DNA of 64,000 nucleotides from a virus, in IMG/VR virus record IMGVR_UViG_3300048672_000152, positions 1 through 64,000 of that record. One strand, written 5' to 3'. The notes under the pieces are model-generated. The model was given only the letters and a program-made list of their open reading frames with translations. It was not told the origin of the DNA and did not search any database. The number at the start of each line of letters is the position of its first letter. The stretch's first letter is position 1. Shown piece after piece: positions 41,274 to 47,633 of the stretch. Made by a program: the position numbers and the translations under genes.

Positions 41274-41653
41274 TATAATTTCCCCTCTCGTTTTAAATCT
41301 TGGTATCTCATTTCAACTTCCCTGTAGTACACTACCTTGTCGTTACTGTATTCTCCAATATTCCAACCATGTTTATCATGTAAATAGAAATATCTCTCAT
41401 AATACCATGTATCACTCCAAACACCATTGAAATTAGTATCTTTAATAAATTGGTCAATCAATTCCATTGAATGTGAATAAGTAGGTGTGTCTAAGTAGTA
41501 AATTACACATTCTTCTTTCTTATTAATTAAATCTTTACGGTGTTCACGTAAACTTGCAAGCTGCAACTCTAACTCTTTAATTTGAAAATCAACAACTTCA
41601 ATGGCTTGTGTATATTTATTGAAACCTTCCTCAAGGATAATTTTCATATCCAT
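41273..41653 (-). CDS. Hypothetical protein with coiled coil, 126 aa
   Basis: Residues 12-45 (YTQAIEVVDFQIKELELQLA and on) are helical and form a likely coiled coil; the rest is aromatic and soluble. Start overlaps the upstream stop. Function unknown. Confidence 0.65.
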   Translation of the reverse strand: MDMKIILEEGFNKYTQAIEVVDFQIKELELQLASLREHRKDLINKKEECVIYYLDTPTYSHSMELIDQFIKDTNFNGVWSDTWYYERYFYLHDKHGWNIGEYSNDKVVYYREVEMRYQDLKREGKL

Positions 41654-42018
41654 TACTCCATCTCCTTCAACACATCTGTTAATAACTTAATCTGGCGTTT
41701 AACTCTAGCTACAGGACACATGAAATCAGTTTGATACCAACTACCTTCAATTTTGTTATCTTCTTGTTCCGACCACCAATTAGCAATCTCAAACAACTCA
41801 TTCACTTCTCCTATTGTCAGCTTAAATGTATTCCCAAAGTCAGTAATAATATGGAATACTTCAATAGTTTCTGTAAACTCATCGTTTAGTACAGATTTCC
41901 TAAGTGTATATGTCTTGGTTTCTTTGCTGATAACAAACCCATTACCACAACGCTGACCATCTTTAGTAGCTAAAGCCATCCCAACGATAGGTGTAAATGC
42001 TCGATTAATTGGTTTCAT
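41653..42018 (-). CDS. Hypothetical protein, 121 aa
   Basis: MKPINRAFTPIVGMALATKD; beta-rich, with WWSEQEDNKI near the middle and a helical tail (RQIKLLTDVLKEME). Overlaps the upstream 70-aa gene. Function unknown. Confidence 0.65.
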   Translation of the reverse strand: MKPINRAFTPIVGMALATKDGQRCGNGFVISKETKTYTLRKSVLNDEFTETIEVFHIITDFGNTFKLTIGEVNELFEIANWWSEQEDNKIEGSWYQTDFMCPVARVKRQIKLLTDVLKEME

Positions 42019-42217
42019 TTGTGTTCACCTCGATTAATTCAACATCATAGTTATCACCCAAGTAATTTCTACAGTAAGATTCTAACATATCCTTAGCTAC
42101 TAAAGGGTATTGTGTTGTCCCTACTGTGTAAGCCCATGTCTCATCCCATACTTCATATAGATTAGTTTGTGGGTCAAACGTAATTTCACCATTTTTAGTT
42201 ACTTTAATTAAACTCAT
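42005..42217 (-). CDS. Hypothetical protein, 70 aa
   Basis: MSLIKVTKNGEITFDPQTNL; mixed alpha/beta. AAGGAG before the ATG. Followed upstream by a 190-nt intergenic region with a conserved box. Function unknown. Confidence 0.65.
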   Translation of the reverse strand: MSLIKVTKNGEITFDPQTNLYEVWDETWAYTVGTTQYPLVAKDMLESYCRNYLGDNYDVELIEVNTNETN

Positions 42218-42335
42218 ATATTTCTCCTTATTTAAACCTCAATTTTAAGCTATGTACAAGCGTGTACAAGCCACTCTATTCTTACCCAATACGATTTATC
42301 ATCTTACGTATAATAACACCCTTCTCAACGCTTGT

Positions 42336-42353
42336 ACAGCGTTTAAATGCTAT
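42336..42353. promoter_or_regulatory. Conserved near-palindromic box ACAGCGTTTAAATGCTAT
   Basis: Lies in the 42218-42409 intergenic region. The 18-nt sequence recurs exactly, in reverse orientation, at 18452-18469. A 13-nt version is at 14490-14502. AGCGTTTAAATGCT pairs with itself except one G-T, so it could bind a dimeric protein. Confidence 0.5.
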
Positions 42354-42409
42354 ATGCGATGTATTATTTCTTTATAGGGTATTTAGAAATTATATTTTCA
42401 CTTATTCAG

Positions 42410-42637
42410 CTATTCTGAAACGCTAGTTTCTAATTCTTTCTTGATACCATCCAACACTTCCATCACCCACCAATCATCAGCAAAGGTTTTCTTGGAATTC
42501 ATTACATCGTATATGTTCTTCTGAAAGAAGTCAAGTGTTCTGTACTCTGGTAATGCTACAAATGTGTATATGCTGTTATATGGAATATGCGCGTACATTC
42601 TGGTGAGACTTAGTAGCTCTAGGATTAGTTGGTTCAT
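42410..42637 (-). CDS. Hypothetical protein, 75 aa
   Basis: MNQLILELLSLTRMYAHIPY; helical and acidic at the end. First gene of the long leftward operon, read from the divergent promoter at 42667-42695 with GAGGAG before the ATG. Function unknown. Confidence 0.65.
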   Translation of the reverse strand: MNQLILELLSLTRMYAHIPYNSIYTFVALPEYRTLDFFQKNIYDVMNSKKTFADDWWVMEVLDGIKKELETSVSE

Positions 42638-42666
42638 GTTAATATCTCCTCAATTTCAATTTGCAC

Positions 42667-42695
42667 ACTGTACAGGAAGACAATGGGATTGTCAA
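42667..42695 (-). promoter_or_regulatory. Leftward promoter of divergent pair
   Basis: Minus-strand TTGACA (42690-42695) and TACAGT (42667-42672), 17-nt spacing. Leader ATTGAAATTGAGGAG. Its -35 is 14 bp from that of the rightward promoter. Confidence 0.75.
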
Positions 42696-42709
42696 TAGGT
42701 ATTTTGTTG

Positions 42710-42738
42710 TTGACATTTGGAATTTGGTGGTGTAGAGT
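42710..42738 (+). promoter_or_regulatory. Rightward promoter of divergent pair
   Basis: TTGACA (42710-42715) and TAGAGT (42733-42738), 17-nt spacing. Serves the genes from 42848, among them the second polymerase-like gene. Confidence 0.7.
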
Positions 42739-42847
42739 GTGGACTTGTTAATTGATGGAGGTGTTTATCTCACATATCTGTGATTTCACCGTATTCGAGT
42801 AGACACTTACCTATTAGGTGTTAAAATATAAGCATAAGGAGAACATT

Positions 42848-43009
42848 ATGACTAATGAAGAAATTATTGAGAGTATTGCAAACTGGTACGAACTTCCTGT
42901 TGAGCAAGTGGCTTTGTTATGGAGTGCATTTCAGTGGGTGTCTGATAGTGATTTACAGCAAGTGGTTAGAGCTACTGTTACTCAATTTATTCAAGATAAG
43001 TTGGTGTAG
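42848..43009 (+). CDS. Small acidic protein, 53 aa
   Basis: ATG at 42848 with AAGGAG 7 nt upstream. MTNEEIIESIANWYELPVEQ is a helical acidic protein. Followed by a terminator. Function unknown. Confidence 0.6.
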   Translation: MTNEEIIESIANWYELPVEQVALLWSAFQWVSDSDLQQVVRATVTQFIQDKLV

Positions 43010-43026
43010 TTCGACACACTAAATGA

Positions 43027-43068
43027 AACCTCTGTATCCTTAGTCTCTCTAAGGCTGTAGAGGTTTTT
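43027..43068 (+). terminator. Two-part terminator hairpin
   Basis: AACCTCT/AGAGGTT outer stem with an inner CCTTAG/CTAAGG stem, followed by TTTTTATT. Sits 50 nt before the polymerase-like gene, so it could attenuate it. Confidence 0.8.
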
Positions 43069-43120
43069 ATTATATGTTTTATCTCTTATTGGATGTTGGT
43101 ATGGAGGATAGGTATATTGG

Positions 43121-44425
43121 TTGTATTGGATAGATTATAAGATAAGTAATGAGATGAAAGAAGTTAGTAGTAAGTATTATACCGAGTACGTAGATTATTT
43201 ATCTAAGTTTAATGAAGTTAAGTTAACAATTAATAAACTTACTAAGATAAGACAAGCTGTAGATTGTCTGTTCTATAACATTCAATACAGCTTAAAAGGT
43301 GATACGATCATAGTCACTAGAGATAGGAATGATTTTAGTAGACCACTAATCTATAATGGCAGGGTAGTTAATCGTAAGGTAAGCTATGAGTATACTATGT
43401 CATTATTCTCTTGGTTACATGCTCAAGGTTATGCTACTAATGAGATTGGTTTAGTGGATAATTGGGTGATGAAGGGTGGTGAATGGACACCGTTAACCAT
43501 TAAACAAAGTAAACTGATATTATCTGACCAACTTATGAGGGATGTCAATACTGTACTTATAGACAAAAAGAATGTACCTCCAGTAGAGAATGTTATTCGT
43601 ATCCGTGATGAGAGTAAGAATTATGTCACTAAGCGTTTAGGTGAATATCAGCAACACCTGTGTAAGTTACTTAAAGAATACAACCATTTGTCTAAGAGTT
43701 TTATTTTAGAATCATGCGGTAAAGAATTTGACATTCAGGTAGCAAAGGTGTACAATCAATCTTCCTTCCAGAAGGGTGGAAGGACTTATGTTATTGGGGG
43801 AGGAAGTGAAGTGTTAGAGAGTGAAATCAGAAGTCGATTAACTGTTGATGGTGAAAAGACTGTTGAATGTGATTATAAGAGTTTACATGCTCGTCTTGTT
43901 GCTACTGTAGTTGGTACACATATCCCACTAGACCATGACCCTTATCAACTGACTTTGGATGGGTATGACAACAAAGTGCTGCGTAAGATATGTAAGTTGC
44001 TTGTCCTGTGTATGTTTAATGCTAGTAGTAAGCAGAGTGCTATTTCAGCAGTTAACAAAGAAATCAACGAAACATCGTATGTCGATGAGAATGGGAATGA
44101 TATTCCAATCAGAGATTATTGGTTTAAAGAAGGTTTAGCTCCAAAGTATTTAGAGTTGAAATACATTGCGGATTTATTGTTAGAACACAACCCTTATATG
44201 AAAGGCCATGCTTTTACTGGATGTGGTATGGATCTACAGAATTTAGATTCACGTATGATGGATATTGTGGTAGATTATTTCACTAATAATGGGGAGTTCT
44301 GTTTACCTGTGCATGATTCTATTGTTGTTCGTGAAACTCTAAAAGACCAAGCAATCACTGTAATGTATGAAGCATATCTACAAGTTATGGGTAATAACGA
44401 TAATTGTATTGTGGATGTTAAATAA
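43121..44425 (+). CDS. Palm-domain polymerase-like protein, copy 2 (434 aa)
   Basis: Paralogue of 11614-12921. Motif A is TVECDYKSLHARLVAT (Asp near residue 251). Motif-B-like VLRKICKLLVLCMFNAS has the Arg-x3-Lys spacing. Motif C is LPVHDSIVVRE (near 395). Both end with a DNC-x-I/V-x-VK tail. N-termini align (MYWIDYKISNEMKEV with MLLDYILNKQLSKIG). No exonuclease domain. The glutamate position after motif A is His. The ORF starts at TTG with GGAGG 13 nt upstream, an unusual spacing, so the true start is uncertain. Role unknown; template-dependent nucleotide addition is the natural hypothesis. Confidence 0.7.
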   Translation: MYWIDYKISNEMKEVSSKYYTEYVDYLSKFNEVKLTINKLTKIRQAVDCLFYNIQYSLKGDTIIVTRDRNDFSRPLIYNGRVVNRKVSYEYTMSLFSWLHAQGYATNEIGLVDNWVMKGGEWTPLTIKQSKLILSDQLMRDVNTVLIDKKNVPPVENVIRIRDESKNYVTKRLGEYQQHLCKLLKEYNHLSKSFILESCGKEFDIQVAKVYNQSSFQKGGRTYVIGGGSEVLESEIRSRLTVDGEKTVECDYKSLHARLVATVVGTHIPLDHDPYQLTLDGYDNKVLRKICKLLVLCMFNASSKQSAISAVNKEINETSYVDENGNDIPIRDYWFKEGLAPKYLELKYIADLLLEHNPYMKGHAFTGCGMDLQNLDSRMMDIVVDYFTNNGEFCLPVHDSIVVRETLKDQAITVMYEAYLQVMGNNDNCIVDVK

Positions 44426-44428
44426 CCC

Positions 44429-44457
44429 TTGACAAGTCATCTTGTCTTATGTACACT
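44429..44457 (+). promoter_or_regulatory. Sigma70-like promoter after polymerase-like gene
   Basis: TTGACA (44429-44434) and TACACT (44452-44457), 17-nt spacing, immediately downstream of the stop codon. Confidence 0.75.
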
Positions 44458-44487
44458 ATACAAACAATTTAATTAAGGAGAGAATAA

Positions 44488-44748
44488 ATGAAATTTAATC
44501 TTTGGAACATTATTGCTGTTGGGGCACTACTTTATGTGGTTGATGCTATGATGCTATCATCGTTTGTTGATGAACTGAAGGCTACAGAAGACTATGAGAA
44601 AGTATGTGTTATGGATAAACTAACAGATGGATTGTCTACTAACGCAATTTTACGTAAAGTGGAACGAGAGATTACTCTTGAACAGGCTGGATTATTTAAG
44701 TACTTATATGGTGAACGTGCTGTACGTAAATCTATTGAGGAGTGTTGA
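44488..44748 (+). CDS. Membrane-anchored small protein, 86 aa
   Basis: N-terminal hydrophobic helix (MKFNLWNIIAVGALLYVVDA) then a soluble charged region. AAGGAGAG before the ATG. Function unknown. Confidence 0.65.
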   Translation: MKFNLWNIIAVGALLYVVDAMMLSSFVDELKATEDYEKVCVMDKLTDGLSTNAILRKVEREITLEQAGLFKYLYGERAVRKSIEEC

Positions 44749-44815
44749 TTTAAACACTCTCAGAACAACGTAGAAGCGATTAAATAGGTAGAGGTAGGCA
44801 TACGTACTGGGCATG

Positions 44816-44824
44816 TGTTATAAT
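44816..44824 (+). promoter_or_regulatory. Extended -10 promoter
   Basis: TGTTATAAT carries the TG dinucleotide one base before a perfect TATAAT (44819-44824). The -35 region is weak. It would transcribe the gene with the unusual start at 44872. Confidence 0.5.
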
Positions 44825-44871
44825 GACTTGTACGTTGCTGTATTAGTGATTGAAAATTGATAGGAGAGAAT

Positions 44872-45258
44872 ACGAAAGACTTTATTGAACAGTACAAATT
44901 GTTAATGCTTAAAGCCAATAGGTATCTGGACGGAATGTATGATCTTCAAGAGGAGTTTGATACTGAATTAGATTTAGGTTGTATAGAACGTTCTTATTGG
45001 GTTGATGCTTTAGTTGTAGACAATAACGAGTTACATATCCAAGTGTATAGGTCGGGGTATGAATGGGGTAATGCTGATTTACTGATCTCAATGCCCGAAT
45101 GCGTGGATACTAAACTCTTAGAACTACGTAAACAATGCGAGGCTATTAAAACTGAACGAGATATTGTACGTGAAGCTTTAGAAAAACAGCAATTACAGAG
45201 ACAGGAAGAACTGGAGTACCAGAATTTTCTTAAACTTAAAGCTAAATTTGGAGGGTAA
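44872..45258 (+). CDS. Coiled-coil protein with non-ATG start, 128 aa
   Basis: GGAGAG (44863-44868) is spaced for a start at the ACG codon at 44872 (ACG AAA GAC), where all neighbours have ATG. A TTG at 44857 in frame has no ribosome site and would place the site inside the coding sequence. Beyond it lie KDFIEQYKLLMLKANRYLDG and a C-terminal coiled coil (residues about 85-125). Either ACG initiates weakly or an ATG has mutated. Confidence 0.6.
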   Translation, partial: TKDFIEQYKLLMLKANRYLDGMYDLQEEFDTELDLGCIERSYWVDALVVDNNELHIQVYRSGYEWGNADLLISMPECVDTKLLELRKQCEAIKTERDIVREALEKQQLQRQEELEYQNFLKLKAKFGG

Positions 45259-45259
45259 T

Positions 45260-45442
45260 ATGAAAGTAATTAAGTATTGGCGAACTGAACCGCTAGATAA
45301 AAACTGCTCAGGTATGTGGTCTGGTTATCACGAGAGTGAGGAAGATGCTGTTCAGTATATTGTCAATATGTTAGTTGAGCATGATATGTTTTGCTATGAA
45401 GAATTTGAAGTGCTTCCCTATTATGTTATTCAGAATGATTGA
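45260..45442 (+). CDS. Hypothetical protein, 60 aa
   Basis: ATG at 45260 after GGAGGG. MKVIKYWRTEPLDKNCSGMW; mixed fold with an acidic tail. The next gene starts 14 nt after its stop. Function unknown. Confidence 0.65.
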   Translation: MKVIKYWRTEPLDKNCSGMWSGYHESEEDAVQYIVNMLVEHDMFCYEEFEVLPYYVIQND

Positions 45443-45456
45443 GGGGGGTGACAAAT

Positions 45457-45729
45457 ATGTTCGATATGAAATGTGGCTGTGGTAGAGAAGTTAGGTATCA
45501 AGTCCTTGACTCTGAAGGTAGACTTACTTATGCTTGTAATAAACACGTTCGTTGTTTAGATTATGAAGATTTAATATTATTAACAAATCTACAACGTATG
45601 GATATTATAAGGTTGAAATCAGCAGCAGAGGATATTCTTGCTTACAGAGAAGGTACTGCTAAATACCAGATGGCTAAATATTACATTGAGAATTTTACGC
45701 CATCTCAAATTGATGAAAATAAAGCTTGA
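45457..45729 (+). CDS. Zinc-binding protein, 90 aa
   Basis: MFDMKCGCGREVRYQVLDSE followed by YACNKHVRC: Cys-Gly-Cys and two further Cys with a His make a probable zinc site. The C-terminus is helical. GAGGGGGG precedes the ATG. Ends just before the tRNA cluster. Confidence 0.65.
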   Translation: MFDMKCGCGREVRYQVLDSEGRLTYACNKHVRCLDYEDLILLTNLQRMDIIRLKSAAEDILAYREGTAKYQMAKYYIENFTPSQIDENKA

Positions 45730-45753
45730 CAGATAACAAAGTTGTGTTATTAT
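45726..45753 (+). promoter_or_regulatory. Promoter of tRNA-like cluster
   Basis: TTGACA (45726-45731) and TATTAT (45748-45753), 16-nt spacing. Transcription would start at about 45760, directly at the first tRNA-like sequence. Confidence 0.7.
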
Positions 45754-45760
45754 CTGTTTA

Positions 45761-45846
45761 TATCTTGTAGTTTAAATAAAACGTAAGACTTTTAATCTTA
45801 AGATGTTGGGTTCATAAGTTGTCTTATGTAAGTCCTAGCCAAGATG
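45761..45846 (+). tRNA. Aberrant tRNA-Lys (anticodon TTT) with insertion in T-loop
   Basis: A 7-bp acceptor (TATCTTG/CAAGATG), D arm GTTT-AAATA-AAAC, and a 5-bp anticodon stem TAAGA/TCTTA with loop CTTTTAA (anticodon TTT, Lys) are clear. The T-stem GTTGG/CTAGC closes a 25-nt loop instead of 7. Removing about 16 nt (from ATAAG to TATGT) restores a normal GGTTCAAGTCC T-arm; the extra part itself pairs CATAAG/CTTATG. The D arm is short, as in mitochondrial tRNAs. Function uncertain. Confidence 0.6.
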
Positions 45847-45856
45847 TATTACTTTA

Positions 45857-45977
45857 GTGTTTGAAGTTGGACGGTTTAGCAAGCTACTTCTGGTAAAGGT
45901 TCAACTCCTTATTAAGCACGGCGACTACCAGAAGCCACAGAAGCATAAGTTCGTAGGTTCAAATCCTACCAAACACT
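45857..45977 (+). ncRNA. tRNA-like RNA with canonical acceptor and T arm but expanded middle
   Basis: GTGTTTG/CAAACAC form an acceptor (the pairing extends outward to 11 bp). GTAGG-TTCAAAT-CCTAC is a perfect canonical T arm. Between them lie about 85 nt instead of about 45. They include an 8-bp stem CTTCTGGT/ACCAGAAG and a second T-arm-like AAGG-TTCAACT-CCTT. No normal anticodon arm is found. Possibilities are a tRNA with an intron, a tRNA remnant, or a novel RNA. Confidence 0.55.
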
Positions 45978-46035
45978 AAACTAATATTAACGAGTCTGAG
46001 CAATCGTAGTTTGTTTTTAAATTACAATTGTATTG

Positions 46036-46055
46036 ATAGCCCCGCAAGGGGCTAT
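46036..46055 (+). terminator. Terminator-like hairpin between tRNA-like genes
   Basis: ATAGCCCC/GGGGCTAT with a GCAA tetraloop, followed by GTTTATT. A very stable stem, between the second tRNA-like RNA and tRNA-Met. Confidence 0.7.
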
Positions 46056-46064
46056 GTTTATTAA

Positions 46065-46141
46065 AGCCTTGTCAGCTAACAGGATAAGCTACCGACCTCA
46101 TAAGTCGTGAAATACTGGATCGTACCCAGTCGGGGCTACCA
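46065..46141 (+). tRNA. tRNA-Met (anticodon CAT)
   Basis: 77 nt with encoded CCA. Acceptor AGCCTTG/CGGGGCT (two G-T pairs), D stem AGCT/AGCT, anticodon loop CTCATAA (CAT), T-stem ACTGG/CCAGT. Odd points are an ATCGTAC T-loop without the TTC core and a C-T mismatch at the top of the anticodon stem. It could also be a tRNA-Ile read with a modified C34. Confidence 0.8.
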
Positions 46142-46147
46142 TTTACT

Positions 46148-46247
46148 AAATATTATCTTGGCTGCTTAGAGGAGCCTAAGACGTACATGCCGATAAAAGC
46201 CACTGTATGACCGCGAGTAGGAGAATGCCCTACCCAAGATAATATTT
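46148..46247 (+). ncRNA. Cloverleaf-like RNA with 14-bp closing stem
   Basis: AAATATTATCTTGG pairs perfectly with CCAAGATAATATTT. Inside are CTTAG/CTAAG, GTACA/TGTAT (16-nt loop) and GTAGG/CCTAC (7-nt AGAATGC loop), in the positions of D, anticodon and T arms. No TTC T-loop or anticodon. The closing stem shares ATCTTG/CAAGAT with the tRNA-Lys acceptor, suggesting shared ancestry. Confidence 0.5.
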
Positions 46248-46262
46248 ATTTTAATTTACCCA

Positions 46263-46290
46263 TTGACAACACAGTTATGTGTGTTATATT
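46263..46290 (+). promoter_or_regulatory. Sigma70-like promoter for zinc-finger gene
   Basis: TTGACA (46263-46268) and TATATT (46285-46290), 16-nt spacing; serves the gene at 46330. Confidence 0.65.
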
Positions 46291-46329
46291 TCTATTTTAC
46301 CCCTCCAAAACATATTAGGAAATCTCATC

Positions 46330-46563
46330 ATGTCATCTAATCGCATACTTACGGGTATGTGCTTTCATTGTTTAAGTTGTGGACGTTCATTGTCTGGGGC
46401 TGAACAAACCCGCACCTTTCCCAAGTCCCCTGAACTAATTGCTCTCTGCAATACTTGCTTACACAAATCTAAAGACCAAAGCTATCAGTATGAGTTTGAG
46501 CATCAAGCATTAACAGAGTCAACTTCTATTAACAATTTACCGCAGAATGATGAGATTCCTTAA
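46330..46563 (+). CDS. Zinc-finger protein, 77 aa
   Basis: CFHCLSCG and CNTC provide zinc ligands. ATG at 46330 is chosen by position and a loose AGGAAA site; a longer upstream frame has no site. Acidic disordered tail (LPQNDEIP). Small late-region protein just upstream of terminase. Function unknown. Confidence 0.65.
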   Translation: MSSNRILTGMCFHCLSCGRSLSGAEQTRTFPKSPELIALCNTCLHKSKDQSYQYEFEHQALTESTSINNLPQNDEIP

Positions 46564-46583
46564 TAATTTCAACACTTCCCCTA

Positions 46584-46612
46584 TTGACAAATATAATACA
46601 TAGTGATAAACT
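46584..46612 (+). promoter_or_regulatory. Putative late promoter before terminase small subunit
   Basis: TTGACA (46584-46589) and TAAACT (46607-46612), 17-nt spacing; start site would be about 35 nt before the ATG. Confidence 0.5.
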
Positions 46613-46653
46613 TCATGTAGATTGTATTGTATGTAAAGAATTAAGGACAGAAT

Positions 46654-47064
46654 ATGTCTGATGTAGAAACTACCTCTAGCGAAATCCGCGATGATAAAGG
46701 CAGATTTAAACGTGGAGTTAGCGGCAACGTTAAAGGTCGCCCTCGTAATACTAAAGGGAACAAACACAAACACGCAAAGCAAACATTAGAAACAATGTTA
46801 ATGTCTACAGGGCCAGCAGCTTTAAAAGCTATCAAGAAAATGGCTGATGAAGAATTAGCAAAGGGTAATGTCAATCACGCATTCAAATGTTATGTGTTTA
46901 TTGCTGATAAATATTATCAACTTGTTATGCACAACGACAAGGTTGAAATCCAAGCTATCAAAGACGAAGAACAGCGTAAGCTTAAAGCACAGCAACAACA
47001 GGATGAAGATTCTGAAGAAGATTCAACATTCCAGAATGTAATTGTTACATTCGGTAGTGCTTAA
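46654..47064 (+). CDS. terS: Small terminase subunit (DUF5681-like), 136 aa
   Basis: DDKGRFKRGVSGNVKGRPRN is the N-terminal signature of DUF5681 proteins, several of which act as small terminases (F-x-SGN-x-x-GRP). The middle is helical (LETMLMSTGPAALKAIKKMA) for oligomerisation, and the acidic C-terminus would contact the large subunit. Its position upstream of TerL supports the role: it recognises phage DNA for packaging. No catalytic motif is expected. AAGGACAG precedes the ATG. Confidence 0.7.
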   Translation: MSDVETTSSEIRDDKGRFKRGVSGNVKGRPRNTKGNKHKHAKQTLETMLMSTGPAALKAIKKMADEELAKGNVNHAFKCYVFIADKYYQLVMHNDKVEIQAIKDEEQRKLKAQQQQDEDSEEDSTFQNVIVTFGSA

Positions 47065-47133
47065 CATCAACGAATAACTATAACTCTATGCGTATACTCT
47101 TGTATACCTCTCCATCATCCCCCTAGAGGCAGC

Positions 47134-47207
47134 CTCTCCTCTGCACCTCTCCACTCTAGGGAGATTTCTTCCCCCCCCGCATAGAAGAATTACACAAGGA
47201 ATTATAA
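47134..47207 (+). ncRNA. Hairpin and C8 tract upstream of 47208 gene
   Basis: CCCTAGAG/CTCTAGGG (8 bp) encloses GCAG/CTGC, then a run of eight C at 47171-47178. The tract is pyrimidine-rich. It may be a late leader structure. Confidence 0.5.
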
Positions 47208-47633
47208 ATGAATTTAGTAAACTTAACATACGGTGGAAGCCGTAGTTATTTCAAAGGTATTATCGAACAAGGTAGTAATTTGGCAACAGTAGAAGCTGGT
47301 TGGTCATCTTATTGTCGATTACTTGTCACTACACGCTTAAATATGAAGCTAATGATTGGTGGTGTTGAAGAAGATGTTATTGATGGTAGAACACTACTTG
47401 ATTTAACATTCAATGCCGCTAAAGCTGGTAAATTCACCCTAGATGAAGCTGAAGCAATTGCTAGTCAATTAGATAAGATTAGTTTACGTTACACATCTGT
47501 ACGCACTCCATTCTTTGCAATTGCTTATGAAAAAGATTTGACATCTAAAGAAGAAGCTAGTAATATTGATTCTGTTGCTGAGGATGTTGTTACAGAAGCT
47601 CCGAAGCAACGTGGTCGTAAAGCTGCTAAGTAA
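47208..47633 (+). CDS. Hypothetical protein between terminase subunits, 141 aa
   Basis: Beta-containing N-terminus (VNLTYGGSRSYFKGIIEQGS) then helices, and a basic C-terminus (KQRGRKAAK) that could touch DNA. AAGGAA before the ATG. It lies between terS and the structured region. Function unknown. Confidence 0.65.
   Translation: MNLVNLTYGGSRSYFKGIIEQGSNLATVEAGWSSYCRLLVTTRLNMKLMIGGVEEDVIDGRTLLDLTFNAAKAGKFTLDEAEAIASQLDKISLRYTSVRTPFFAIAYEKDLTSKEEASNIDSVAEDVVTEAPKQRGRKAAK

Noticed and set aside
46065-46141. Initiator tRNA gene for phage translation
   Set aside because: The anticodon is CAT, but the hallmark GGG/CCC pairs of the initiator anticodon stem are absent; elongator Met or Ile is more likely.
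45761-46247. Contaminating mitochondrial tRNA sequence
   Set aside because: The D arm is mitochondria-like, but the cluster is embedded between phage genes with a phage-style promoter.
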